In this document: positions 17,848-25,371 of the stretch, piece after piece
How the letters are laid out: the number at the start of each line of letters is the position of its first letter
Position numbering within the stretch: position 1 is the stretch's first letter
Source: Marvinbryantia sp.
GTDB lineage: Bacteria; Bacillota; Clostridia; Lachnospirales; Lachnospiraceae
Length of the DNA stretch: 64,000 nucleotides
Reading direction: 5' to 3'
Assembly (NCBI GenBank): GCA_016297895.1
Contig: JAEDFS010000001.1
Location: 62,001-126,000 of the forward strand
Position numbers and translations under genes: made by a program
Notes under the pieces: model-generated
What the model was told of the DNA's origin: nothing
What the model saw: only the letters and a program-made list of their open reading frames with translations
Databases searched by the model: none

Positions 17848-20286
17848 ATGCAGTATACCGAACAGGTGAACCGCACGCTGAAGACTGCGAAAAATGCGGC
17901 CGGACAGTGCGGGCAGAAATATATCGGTTCCGAGCATTTGCTGCTGGGATTAATAAGAGAAGAAAGAGGCATGGCCTATGCTGTGCTTAAGGAAAGTAAA
18001 GTCAGCGAAGAAAAGCTGACAGAACTGATCCGTGAACTGATCGTTCCGGAGGGACAGGTAAAAAGTCCGGACCCGGTGAAGTATTCTCCGAGAGCGGAAG
18101 CAATTCTGGAGCAGGCAGAGAGGGAAGCGGAGTTTTTCGGACAGAAGAAAGTGGGAACGGAGCATCTGCTGCTTTCCATCCTGAAGGATGTGGATTCTGT
18201 AGCCACGAGACTCCTTCATACCATGGGTGTCCCGGTACAGAAGCTGTTTATGATGGTTCTGGACAGTCTGGGACTGGAAGAAAAAAACTATAAAGACTAC
18301 ATGAAAACGGTGAAGGGAGACGCAAAAGGCGCTTCGGAATCCATACTGGAGCAGTACAGCCGGAATCTGACCGCTCAGGCAGAAAAAGGAAAGCTGGATC
18401 CGGTGGTTGGCAGAGAACAGGAGATCCAGAGAGTGATCCAGATCCTGAGCCGTCGTTCCAAGAACAATCCCTGTCTGATCGGAGAACCGGGAGTGGGAAA
18501 GACTGCGATCGTGGAGGGGCTGGCCCAGAGAATTGTAGCGGGGAATGTTCCAAGGACGATTCGGGATAAACAGATCTTTACGCTGGACATGGCCGGTATG
18601 GTGGCTGGATCCAAATATAGGGGCGAGTTCGAGGAACGAATGAAAAAAGTGATCGAAGAAGTGGCGGAACGACCGGATGTGCTGCTGTTTATCGATGAAC
18701 TTCATACGATCATCGGCGCAGGAGGCGCAGAAGGTGCAATGGATGCTTCCAATATTCTGAAGCCGGCACTTTCCAGAGGGGAAATGCAGCTGATCGGAGC
18801 CACTACCATCGGAGAATATCGGAAATACATTGAAAAGGATCCTGCCCTGGAGAGAAGATTTCAGGCAGTTGTAGTAGAGGAACCCGGGGAAGAAGAGGCT
18901 GCAGAGATTTTAAAAGGGCTCAGACACAATTACGAGGCTCACCATCATGTGATGATCAGTGATGAGGCAATTGAAGCTGCGGTAAAATATTCCCAGCGCT
19001 ATATCAATGACAGATACCTTCCGGATAAAGCCATAGACCTGATTGATGAAGCGTCAGCCAGAAAGCAGCTGGACGGCGGCGGGATGACAGAAAACATGGA
19101 AGCCCTTCACCGTGAGATGGAGGAATGTTCCAGGAAGAAAGAGGAGGCTGTGATCGCCGGTGACTGGGAACAGGCCAGAGAATGGAATCAGAAGCAGTCT
19201 GAAGCCGCAAAGAAGCTGGCTGATGCGGAGAAAAAGAGAAACCGCAAAGAAAACAGCCGGCCGGTGGTAGGGGAAGAGGACATCGCCCGGATCGTCTCTA
19301 TGTGGACCCGGATTCCCGTACAGAAGCTGGCAGAAAAGGAGACACAGCGTCTTCGGAAACTGGAGCAGACCTTAAAACGCAGGGTCATCGGGCAGGATGA
19401 GGCAGTCTGTGCAGTGGCAAAGGCCATTAAAAGAGGAAGAGTGGGATTGAAGGATCCTAAGAGACCCATCGGTTCCTTCCTGTTTTTAGGCCCCACCGGT
19501 GTGGGTAAGACGGAGCTTTCCAAAGTACTGGCAGATGTGGTCTTTGGAAGTGAACAGGCCATGATCCGGGTCGATATGTCGGAATATATGGAAAAACACA
19601 GCGTTTCCAGACTGGTTGGTTCTCCGCCGGGATATGTAGGATATGAGGAGGGAGGACAGCTCAGTGAGAAGGTACGTCGTAATCCCTATTCCGTGATTCT
19701 GTTTGATGAGATCGAAAAAGCGCATCCGGATGTATTTAACATTCTTCTGCAGGTGTTGGACGATGGGCACATTACAGATTCTCAGGGCAGAAAGATCGAT
19801 TTTAAGAATACGATTCTCATTATGACCTCCAATGCAGGGGCCAAATCGATCATGGAGCCGAAAAAGCTTGGATTTACGGCAGTGGATGATGAAAAATATA
19901 ATTATGAGAGAATGAAATCCGGTGTGATGGAAGAAGTCAGAAGAGTCTTTAAACCGGAATTCCTCAATCGAATCGACGAGACGATTGTATTTCATTCACT
20001 GAACAGGGACGAGATCCGCAAAATCGTGACTCTGCTCCTTCGGGACTTTGAAAAACGGTGCAAAGAGCAGATGGATATCACTCTTACAGTAAGGGATTCT
20101 GTGAAGAATCATATTGCTGAAACAGGATATGACCCGAAGTACGGGGCAAGGCCTTTGAAGAGGGCAATTCAGACAAAACTGGAGGATGCCCTGGCGGAAG
20201 AAATCCTGGATGGAAACATTCAGAGAGGGGATCAGGTGGCAGTGGGCTATGTGAAAAATAAGATCCGATTCAGTACAGCTCATTGA
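17848..20286 (+). CDS. clpC: ATP-dependent Clp protease ATPase ClpC
   Basis: Hexameric unfoldase that feeds proteins to ClpP. 812 residues: double Clp N-domain repeat (about 1-145), first AAA module with Walker A GEPGVGKT at about 212, an inserted UVR-like coiled-coil middle domain (about 415-450) that marks ClpC rather than ClpA, second AAA module with GPTGVGKTEL near 548, and the C-terminal D2-small domain. No ctsR, mcsA or mcsB lies beside it; in many Firmicutes these form one operon. No CtsR-like direct repeat is seen upstream, so its control probably differs here. Confidence 0.94.
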   Translation: MQYTEQVNRTLKTAKNAAGQCGQKYIGSEHLLLGLIREERGMAYAVLKESKVSEEKLTELIRELIVPEGQVKSPDPVKYSPRAEAILEQAEREAEFFGQKKVGTEHLLLSILKDVDSVATRLLHTMGVPVQKLFMMVLDSLGLEEKNYKDYMKTVKGDAKGASESILEQYSRNLTAQAEKGKLDPVVGREQEIQRVIQILSRRSKNNPCLIGEPGVGKTAIVEGLAQRIVAGNVPRTIRDKQIFTLDMAGMVAGSKYRGEFEERMKKVIEEVAERPDVLLFIDELHTIIGAGGAEGAMDASNILKPALSRGEMQLIGATTIGEYRKYIEKDPALERRFQAVVVEEPGEEEAAEILKGLRHNYEAHHHVMISDEAIEAAVKYSQRYINDRYLPDKAIDLIDEASARKQLDGGGMTENMEALHREMEECSRKKEEAVIAGDWEQAREWNQKQSEAAKKLADAEKKRNRKENSRPVVGEEDIARIVSMWTRIPVQKLAEKETQRLRKLEQTLKRRVIGQDEAVCAVAKAIKRGRVGLKDPKRPIGSFLFLGPTGVGKTELSKVLADVVFGSEQAMIRVDMSEYMEKHSVSRLVGSPPGYVGYEEGGQLSEKVRRNPYSVILFDEIEKAHPDVFNILLQVLDDGHITDSQGRKIDFKNTILIMTSNAGAKSIMEPKKLGFTAVDDEKYNYERMKSGVMEEVRRVFKPEFLNRIDETIVFHSLNRDEIRKIVTLLLRDFEKRCKEQMDITLTVRDSVKNHIAETGYDPKYGARPLKRAIQTKLEDALAEEILDGNIQRGDQVAVGYVKNKIRFSTAH

Positions 20287-20311
20287 CAAGGCAGGGAAAC
20301 ATCATTATAGT
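20283..20311 (+). promoter_or_regulatory. Promoter overlapping the clpC stop codon
   Basis: TTGACA at 20283-20288, 17-base spacer, TATAGT at 20306-20311. The TGA stop of clpC is inside the -35 box. Confidence 0.75.
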
Positions 20312-20384
20312 ATTAACATGATACCGGGTATCACATTGAGGGGACCCTAACGTATTAACATCAGGATAAAGGGAGGACATGAAT

Positions 20385-20795
20385 ATGTCAGTAGTACAGG
20401 ACTTAATCAGAAAAGAAGAAGACGGAACCATCAGTTTTGGTAATTATGAGCTGACTCAGAAATCCAAACGTTCCGATTTTGAATGCAATGGAGATATTTA
20501 TAAAGTAAAAACATATTGTGAGATCACAAAACTGGAAAGAAATGAGATGTTCGTATATGAATCTGTGCCGGGAACTGCAGTCAGCAATTTTAAAGCTACA
20601 GCAGAGGGCATGGAGTTTAAAGTAGAGGGCAGTGCGGATGCACAGATCACCGTTGAAATGGAAGAAGATACTGAGTATACGATTGAGATTAACGGAGAAA
20701 GTACCGGAACCATGCAGACTAATCTGGGCGGAAAACTGTCTATGAGTGTAGAACTGGAGCCGGGGAAAAAAGTGGCAGTAAGGATCGTGAAATAA
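20385..20795 (+). CDS. Small beta-rich cytoplasmic protein, unknown function
   Basis: 136 residues from ATG 20385, which has GGGAGG at an 8-base distance; ATG 20379 is too close to that site. No signal peptide or membrane helix. The second half (from about 60) alternates hydrophobic and acidic residues and looks like an all-beta fold (AQITVEMEEDTEYTIEINGE). I do not recognise the family. It has a strong promoter of its own and radA starts three bases after its stop, so both are co-expressed. Confidence 0.8.
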   Translation: MSVVQDLIRKEEDGTISFGNYELTQKSKRSDFECNGDIYKVKTYCEITKLERNEMFVYESVPGTAVSNFKATAEGMEFKVEGSADAQITVEMEEDTEYTIEINGESTGTMQTNLGGKLSMSVELEPGKKVAVRIVK

Positions 20796-20798
20796 TTT

Positions 20799-22181
20799 AT
20801 GGCAAAAGGAAAAACGACTCTGTTTTTCTGTCAGAACTGCGGATATGAGTCAGCCAAATGGCAGGGACAGTGTCCGGGATGTCATGAATGGAACACCTTT
20901 GTGGAGGAGCCGACTGTAAAAGGCGGCTCCTCTGTTAAACGGAAAAGTACAGTTTCGGGTGTGAAGCCGGTGCAGTTGTCTCATATCTCCACGGATGAAG
21001 AGCAGAGGATCTCATCGGGAATCAGGGAACTGGACCGGGTTCTGGGAGGCGGCATCGTATCGGGATCTCTGATGCTGGTAGGAGGAGATCCTGGTATCGG
21101 AAAATCCACACTGCTCCTTCAGGTCTGCTATCATCTGACAGAGAAAAAACATAAAGTGCTTTATGTGTCCGGAGAGGAATCTGCACAGCAGATCAAGCTT
21201 CGGGCAAAACGGATCGGAGAATTTAATGAAGATCTTCTGATCCTGTGTGAGACCAATCTGGATTCTGTCAGGGAGACCATTGAACAGCTCCGGCCGGAGA
21301 TCGCAGTAATCGACTCTATTCAGACTATGTACAATGAAAATGTGGCATCTGCACCGGGAAGTGTGTCCCAGGTAAGAGAATCCACCGGAGTTTTTATGCA
21401 GATCGCCAAGGGAATGAATATATCTGTGTTTATTGTGGGGCATGTGACCAAGGAAGGTGTGGTGGCCGGCCCCAGGGTTCTGGAGCATATGGTGGATACC
21501 GTCCTTTATTTTGAAGGAGACCGTTATGCATCTTATCGGATCCTGCGGGGAGTAAAAAATCGTTTTGGCTCCACCAATGAGATCGGAGTCTTTGAGATGA
21601 GCCAGAACGGTCTTCGGGAAGTGGCAAATCCTTCAGAATATATGCTGGACGGGAAACCGGTGAACGCCTCCGGTTCGGTGGTAGCCTGTTCCATGGAGGG
21701 TACCCGTCCGATCCTCATTGAGATCCAGGCTCTGGTTTGTCAGAGCAATCTTCCCATGCCAAGGCGTACAACGGCGGGAACCGATTTCAATCGGGTGAAC
21801 CTTTTGCTGGCGGTGCTGGAAAAACGGGCGGGGATGCATCTGTCGGCCTGCGATGTGTATGTGAATATTGCAGGCGGGATCCGCATGACGGAGCCTGCCA
21901 TCGATCTGGGACTTATCCTGGCAGTGGTGTCCAGCTTTAAGGATATCGTCATCGACGAGAAAACCATTGCTTTCGGAGAAGTGGGATTAAGCGGTGAGAT
22001 CCGTTCTGTCAATATGGCACAGCAGCGTGTGCAGGAGGCAAAAAAACTGGGGTTTGAGACCATTCTGATGCCGAAGGTCTCCATGAAAGCCATCACAAAA
22101 ACCGAAGGGATCCGGATCATCGGCCTTGAGACCGTGCGGGATGCGGTACAGTATCTTATGAGTGAGAAAAATTGTTGTTGA
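20799..22181 (+). CDS. radA: DNA repair protein RadA
   Basis: RecA-like helicase that drives branch migration in recombination repair. 460 residues: C4 zinc finger at the N-terminus (CQNCGYESAKWQGQCPGC), Walker A GGDPGIGKST near residue 94, the RadA-specific KNRFG motif (VKNRFGS), and a C-terminal Lon-protease-like domain (about 285-455). Full length. Its TGA stop lies within the -35 box of the next promoter. Confidence 0.96.
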   Translation: MAKGKTTLFFCQNCGYESAKWQGQCPGCHEWNTFVEEPTVKGGSSVKRKSTVSGVKPVQLSHISTDEEQRISSGIRELDRVLGGGIVSGSLMLVGGDPGIGKSTLLLQVCYHLTEKKHKVLYVSGEESAQQIKLRAKRIGEFNEDLLILCETNLDSVRETIEQLRPEIAVIDSIQTMYNENVASAPGSVSQVRESTGVFMQIAKGMNISVFIVGHVTKEGVVAGPRVLEHMVDTVLYFEGDRYASYRILRGVKNRFGSTNEIGVFEMSQNGLREVANPSEYMLDGKPVNASGSVVACSMEGTRPILIEIQALVCQSNLPMPRRTTAGTDFNRVNLLLAVLEKRAGMHLSACDVYVNIAGGIRMTEPAIDLGLILAVVSSFKDIVIDEKTIAFGEVGLSGEIRSVNMAQQRVQEAKKLGFETILMPKVSMKAITKTEGIRIIGLETVRDAVQYLMSEKNCC

Positions 22182-22206
22182 CACAAAGATCGTTATGTGG
22201 TATAAA
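22178..22206 (+). promoter_or_regulatory. Promoter of tRNA-Trp
   Basis: TTGACA at 22178-22183, 17-base spacer, TATAAA at 22201-22206, 20 bases before the tRNA. Confidence 0.85.
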
Positions 22207-22225
22207 TAACTGGTGAGCAACACAC

Positions 22226-22296
22226 AGGGGATTGGTCAAATGGTATGACAGAAGTCTCCAAAACTTTTAGCGGGAGTTCGATTCTCTCATCCCCTG
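22226..22296 (+). tRNA. tRNA-Trp (CCA)
   Basis: 71 bases. Acceptor AGGGGAT/ATCCCCT, D arm GTCA/TGAC, anticodon stem GAAGT/ACTTT with loop CTCCAAA (anticodon CCA), T arm GGGAG-TTCGATT-CTCTC, discriminator G. The 3' CCA is not encoded. Confidence 0.93.
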
Positions 22297-22305
22297 CTCT
22301 GATAA

Positions 22306-22345
22306 GTCGAAAGATCTTGAAAAATCAAGATTTTTCGGCTTTTTT
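22306..22345 (+). terminator. Terminator after tRNA-Trp
   Basis: About 15-bp stem 22306-22320 / 22325-22339 around AAAA, followed by TTTTTT. Confidence 0.88.
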
Positions 22346-22492
22346 GTTTTCAATGAAGTTGGACATTGTAAAACTTTACAATCATTTTACTTAAATTTTT
22401 CTTTGATATGGTAGCAGCATTTACTTAAGATTGTTATCATCAGGTGCATAGATGAGAATTAAGAAAAGGTGATTCAGTCAAGGAAGTAACGT

Positions 22493-23323
22493 GTGCAGCT
22501 GAATAAAGGTGAAAATGGAGTGATTGATTTTAATTCCAAAAAGGGATTTATCTGTGACATGGATGGAGTAATCTACCACGGAGACAGAGTATTACCGGGA
22601 GCAAAGGAATTTGTATCCTGGCTTCAAAAAGAAAAAAAACTATATTTGTTTCTGACAAACAACAGTGGGCTAACGCAGAAAGAACTTCGACAGAAGCTGC
22701 TGCGAATGGGATTGGATGTTTCGGAAGAGCATTTTTATACAAGTGCATTAGCTACAGCAGAGTTTTTAAAACTTCAGGCTCCGGGATGCTCTGTTTATGC
22801 GGTAGGAGAAGCCGGATTATTAAATGCTTTGTATGATGCCGGAATCATGATGAATGATGTGAATCCGGAATATGTTGTTATGGGAGAAGGAAGAAGCTAT
22901 TCACTGGAAACACTTACAAGAGCAGTGAACCTTGTTATGAAAGGTGCAAAATTGATAGGTGCCAACTCGGATGTATCGGGACCGATAGAAAATGGAATAT
23001 CACCTGCTTGTAAAGCGCTGGTTGCTCCTATTGAAATGGCAACCGGAAAGCAGGCTTATTTTTGCGGAAAACCAAATCCGCTTATGATGAGAACAGGTCT
23101 AAGACTTTTGGGCTGTCATTCAGAAGAGGCAGTGATCGTTGGTGACCGCATGGATACCGATATTATTGCTGGAACAGAAAGCGGTATAGCAACTGTGTTA
23201 GTGTTATCAGGAATATCAGATGAAAATACCCCAGCAAAGTATGCATATCAGCCTACAATGATTTTGTCCGGAGTAGGGGAGATCGTGAACCGGGCTGAAG
23301 CAAGCTCAAAACTGTGCGTATAA
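22493..23323 (+). CDS. HAD-IIA family sugar-phosphatase-like hydrolase (NagD type)
   Basis: 276 residues from GTG 22493 (AAGGAAG upstream); GTG at 22520 is an alternative start. The motif CDMDGVIYHG gives the nucleophile Asp and DxD acid, FLTNNSG is motif II, and the C-terminal GKPNPLMM and VGDRMDTDIIAG hold the Lys and the Mg-binding Asp pair. NagD-type enzymes remove phosphate from nucleotides or sugar phosphates; the substrate here is unknown. Base composition is more AT-rich than the neighbours. corA follows after a terminator-like hairpin. Confidence 0.9.
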   Translation: MQLNKGENGVIDFNSKKGFICDMDGVIYHGDRVLPGAKEFVSWLQKEKKLYLFLTNNSGLTQKELRQKLLRMGLDVSEEHFYTSALATAEFLKLQAPGCSVYAVGEAGLLNALYDAGIMMNDVNPEYVVMGEGRSYSLETLTRAVNLVMKGAKLIGANSDVSGPIENGISPACKALVAPIEMATGKQAYFCGKPNPLMMRTGLRLLGCHSEEAVIVGDRMDTDIIAGTESGIATVLVLSGISDENTPAKYAYQPTMILSGVGEIVNRAEASSKLCV

Positions 23324-23334
23324 GATGATAAATG

Positions 23335-23376
23335 AGGTATCTCAGTTGCTGCTCCAATTTGAGATATCTTTTTTCG
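23335..23376 (+). terminator. Terminator between HAD and corA genes
   Basis: AGGTATCTCA at 23335-23344 pairs with TGAGATATCT at 23360-23369 (one wobble), followed by TTTTTCGTTTT. Confidence 0.7.
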
Positions 23377-23395
23377 TTTTAATGGAAGGAAGGAT

Positions 23396-24310
23396 ATGTT
23401 GGATAAAAATATCGCAGAGAATGAGCAGAAGCCGGTAACGGAAAACAATAAGGATAACTTTGGATTTGAACCGATCATAACGGATTCTATCCATGCAGTC
23501 AGCGTATTGGAGGAAAATGGTATCGTCTATGAAGGAGATCTGGAGTTAAGTAAGATCGGTTTCTGCAAAGTAGAGGCACAACAGGGATGCTTAACGGGTT
23601 CCTTTTGCATTCCCAAATTATTGCATGTTCAGGACAGCAGATATCAGATTCTGTTTTTCATTACAAGAGATAAGATCGTATTGGTCGATGATGACAATTT
23701 TTCAAGGAAAATTGTTGACAGGATCCGCCATAGAAAGAGTGTCTGTTATAAATCAAAAGAAATCTTTCTTTTCAATTATATTGCGGAATTTATGAATCGG
23801 GATCTGGAACGTTTGGTTCAGTTTGAAAAGCAGATCATGGAGCTGGAAGAATCGGTGCATAACGGCCATACCGATGATTTTCAATCCAGTATCATGTCTC
23901 TTCGGCGAGATCTTCTGATACTACGCGGTTATTATGATGAAATCATGGATGTTGGAAAAGCGTTGGAGGAAAATGAAAACCGTTATTTCGCAAAAAAACA
24001 CCTGAAGTATTTTGGTACAATATCTGATCGGGCAGAGAGGTTAATGAATAAAACGTCACATCTGCTGGAGTATGCCGGTCAGGTGAAAGATGCTTACCAG
24101 GCTAAGGTTGATGCGAAACAAAACAGTAATATGCAGTTTCTGACAATTATATCAACCATTTTTTTCCCCCTTACCTTAATTACAGGCTGGTATGGGATGA
24201 ATTTTCAGAATATGCCTGAGCTGGAAAATGGATATCCGGGAGTGATTGTATTAAGTGTTGTTGTAGCAGTTACCAGTATCATTGTGTTTAAAATTAAGAA
24301 AATATTTTAG
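23396..24310 (+). CDS. corA: CorA-family divalent cation transporter
   Basis: 304 residues. A soluble mixed alpha/beta N-terminal domain, long helices around 140-235, then two membrane helices at the C-terminus with the signature YGMNF (about 265-270) between them, as in CorA Mg2+/Co2+ channels. The tail ends FKIKKIF. Start ATG preceded by AAGGAAGG. Metal choice cannot be read from the sequence. No M-box riboswitch fits in the short gap upstream. Confidence 0.9.
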   Translation: MLDKNIAENEQKPVTENNKDNFGFEPIITDSIHAVSVLEENGIVYEGDLELSKIGFCKVEAQQGCLTGSFCIPKLLHVQDSRYQILFFITRDKIVLVDDDNFSRKIVDRIRHRKSVCYKSKEIFLFNYIAEFMNRDLERLVQFEKQIMELEESVHNGHTDDFQSSIMSLRRDLLILRGYYDEIMDVGKALEENENRYFAKKHLKYFGTISDRAERLMNKTSHLLEYAGQVKDAYQAKVDAKQNSNMQFLTIISTIFFPLTLITGWYGMNFQNMPELENGYPGVIVLSVVVAVTSIIVFKIKKIF

Positions 24311-24373
24311 TGATCTGTCAAGATATTCCAGGCCCTGATGCATCGGTAATTCACAAACACTCCCGTTTTATAT

Positions 24374-25144
24374 TTACGACTTACTGCAGAGATCAAAGAA
24401 GTACAGCAGGTATTTTTTTCCGGATTCTTCGGTTTTTCTGGATACTTTTTTCGTATACATAACTTCCGGATGGAACTGGACACCGATGATCGGCAGAGAT
24501 TTGTGCTGATACCCTTCAATGGTGCCATCAGCATCTTTCATGGTAACTTTCAGATCCTTTGCCAGCTTTTTGACCGCCTGATGATGGGAATGCAGGGTCT
24601 CAAAGGAAGTGCCGAAAAGTTTGCGCATCGCTGTCTTGGAAACTGTTTTTGTTGTACGGCAGGCCCATTTGTAATGGGAATAACCGATATCTGTCTTGAG
24701 TGTTCCTCCGAGAACAACATTGACAAGCTGTGCTCCCCGACAGATTCCAAGGATTGGTTTTTTTGCTTTTTTAAATTTTTTTACTAAATCAATTTCAAAC
24801 TGATCCAGTTTCTTATCATAGATATGTTTTTTACAGATCGTCTTTGAATGATAGAAAGAGGGATGCACATGTTTTCCGCCGGGGACGATCAATCCGTCAA
24901 AAGAGGAAACTTTGATTTTGGCAGAAGAGACCGTGACCAGTCGGATCTGGTACGGAACATTCGCATCCTTGTTGAATTTCGTTATGGCTTTTTTGACGTT
25001 TTTGTCAGGACTTTTGGGGAGTGCAATGGTAAGAATTTTTTTTGTTTTGGCCTTAGAATAAGCATCTACCCGAGTCTGAGTACAAACGAAGCAAGTCAGA
25101 ATTACAAGAAAAAAGACAGTTAATTGATTCCTTATTTTTTTCAT
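24374..25144 (-). CDS. Secreted class I glutamine amidotransferase-like hydrolase (peptidase C26)
   Basis: 256 residues. An N-terminal signal peptide (about 1-28, KKIRNQLTVFFLVILTC) suggests export. The triad is intact: Cys135 in GICRGAQ, His225 and Glu227 in QFHPE; VPGGKHVHPSFY is the usual substrate-side block. The family includes gamma-glutamyl-GABA hydrolase (PuuD) and glutamyl-peptide hydrolases, normally cytoplasmic, so export is unusual. Cys8 and Cys21 of the leader are not in a clear lipobox. The mature protein is very Lys-rich. It lies alone, convergent with corA; substrate unknown. Confidence 0.82.
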   Translation of the reverse strand: MKKIRNQLTVFFLVILTCFVCTQTRVDAYSKAKTKKILTIALPKSPDKNVKKAITKFNKDANVPYQIRLVTVSSAKIKVSSFDGLIVPGGKHVHPSFYHSKTICKKHIYDKKLDQFEIDLVKKFKKAKKPILGICRGAQLVNVVLGGTLKTDIGYSHYKWACRTTKTVSKTAMRKLFGTSFETLHSHHQAVKKLAKDLKVTMKDADGTIEGYQHKSLPIIGVQFHPEVMYTKKVSRKTEESGKKYLLYFFDLCSKS

Positions 25145-25279
25145 AACATTTCCCCCAGTTCTTTTCTGAAAGAGAAATTTTCCGCAAGAATGGCGGTGGC
25201 ATTCCTGAATGGAAATAATTTCCCTGTAAACAGCATAGTACGGAGTTTGAACATTTGCAACAGAAAATAGATTTTTCTA

Positions 25280-25308
25280 TTGATTTTTCCCAGAGTCTGT
25301 CGGATAAT
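25280..25308 (+). promoter_or_regulatory. Promoter of leuS
   Basis: TTGATT at 25280-25285, 17-base spacer, GATAAT at 25303-25308. The 64-base leader has no T-box sequence. Confidence 0.6.
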
Positions 25309-25371
25309 AGGATATTAGATTGGATGATTTTGGCCGTGAAAACGGCTATGGAACAATAATGGAGGTTACTT

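Noticed and set aside
22226..22345. tRNA-Trp as an integration site with a duplicated 3' end
   Set aside because: I found no second copy of the tRNA 3' part up to leuS and no integrase gene.
25145..25371. T-box leader before leuS
   Set aside because: No conserved T-box sequence or antiterminator stem; a plain promoter explains the gap. The same holds for cysS at 59084-59214.
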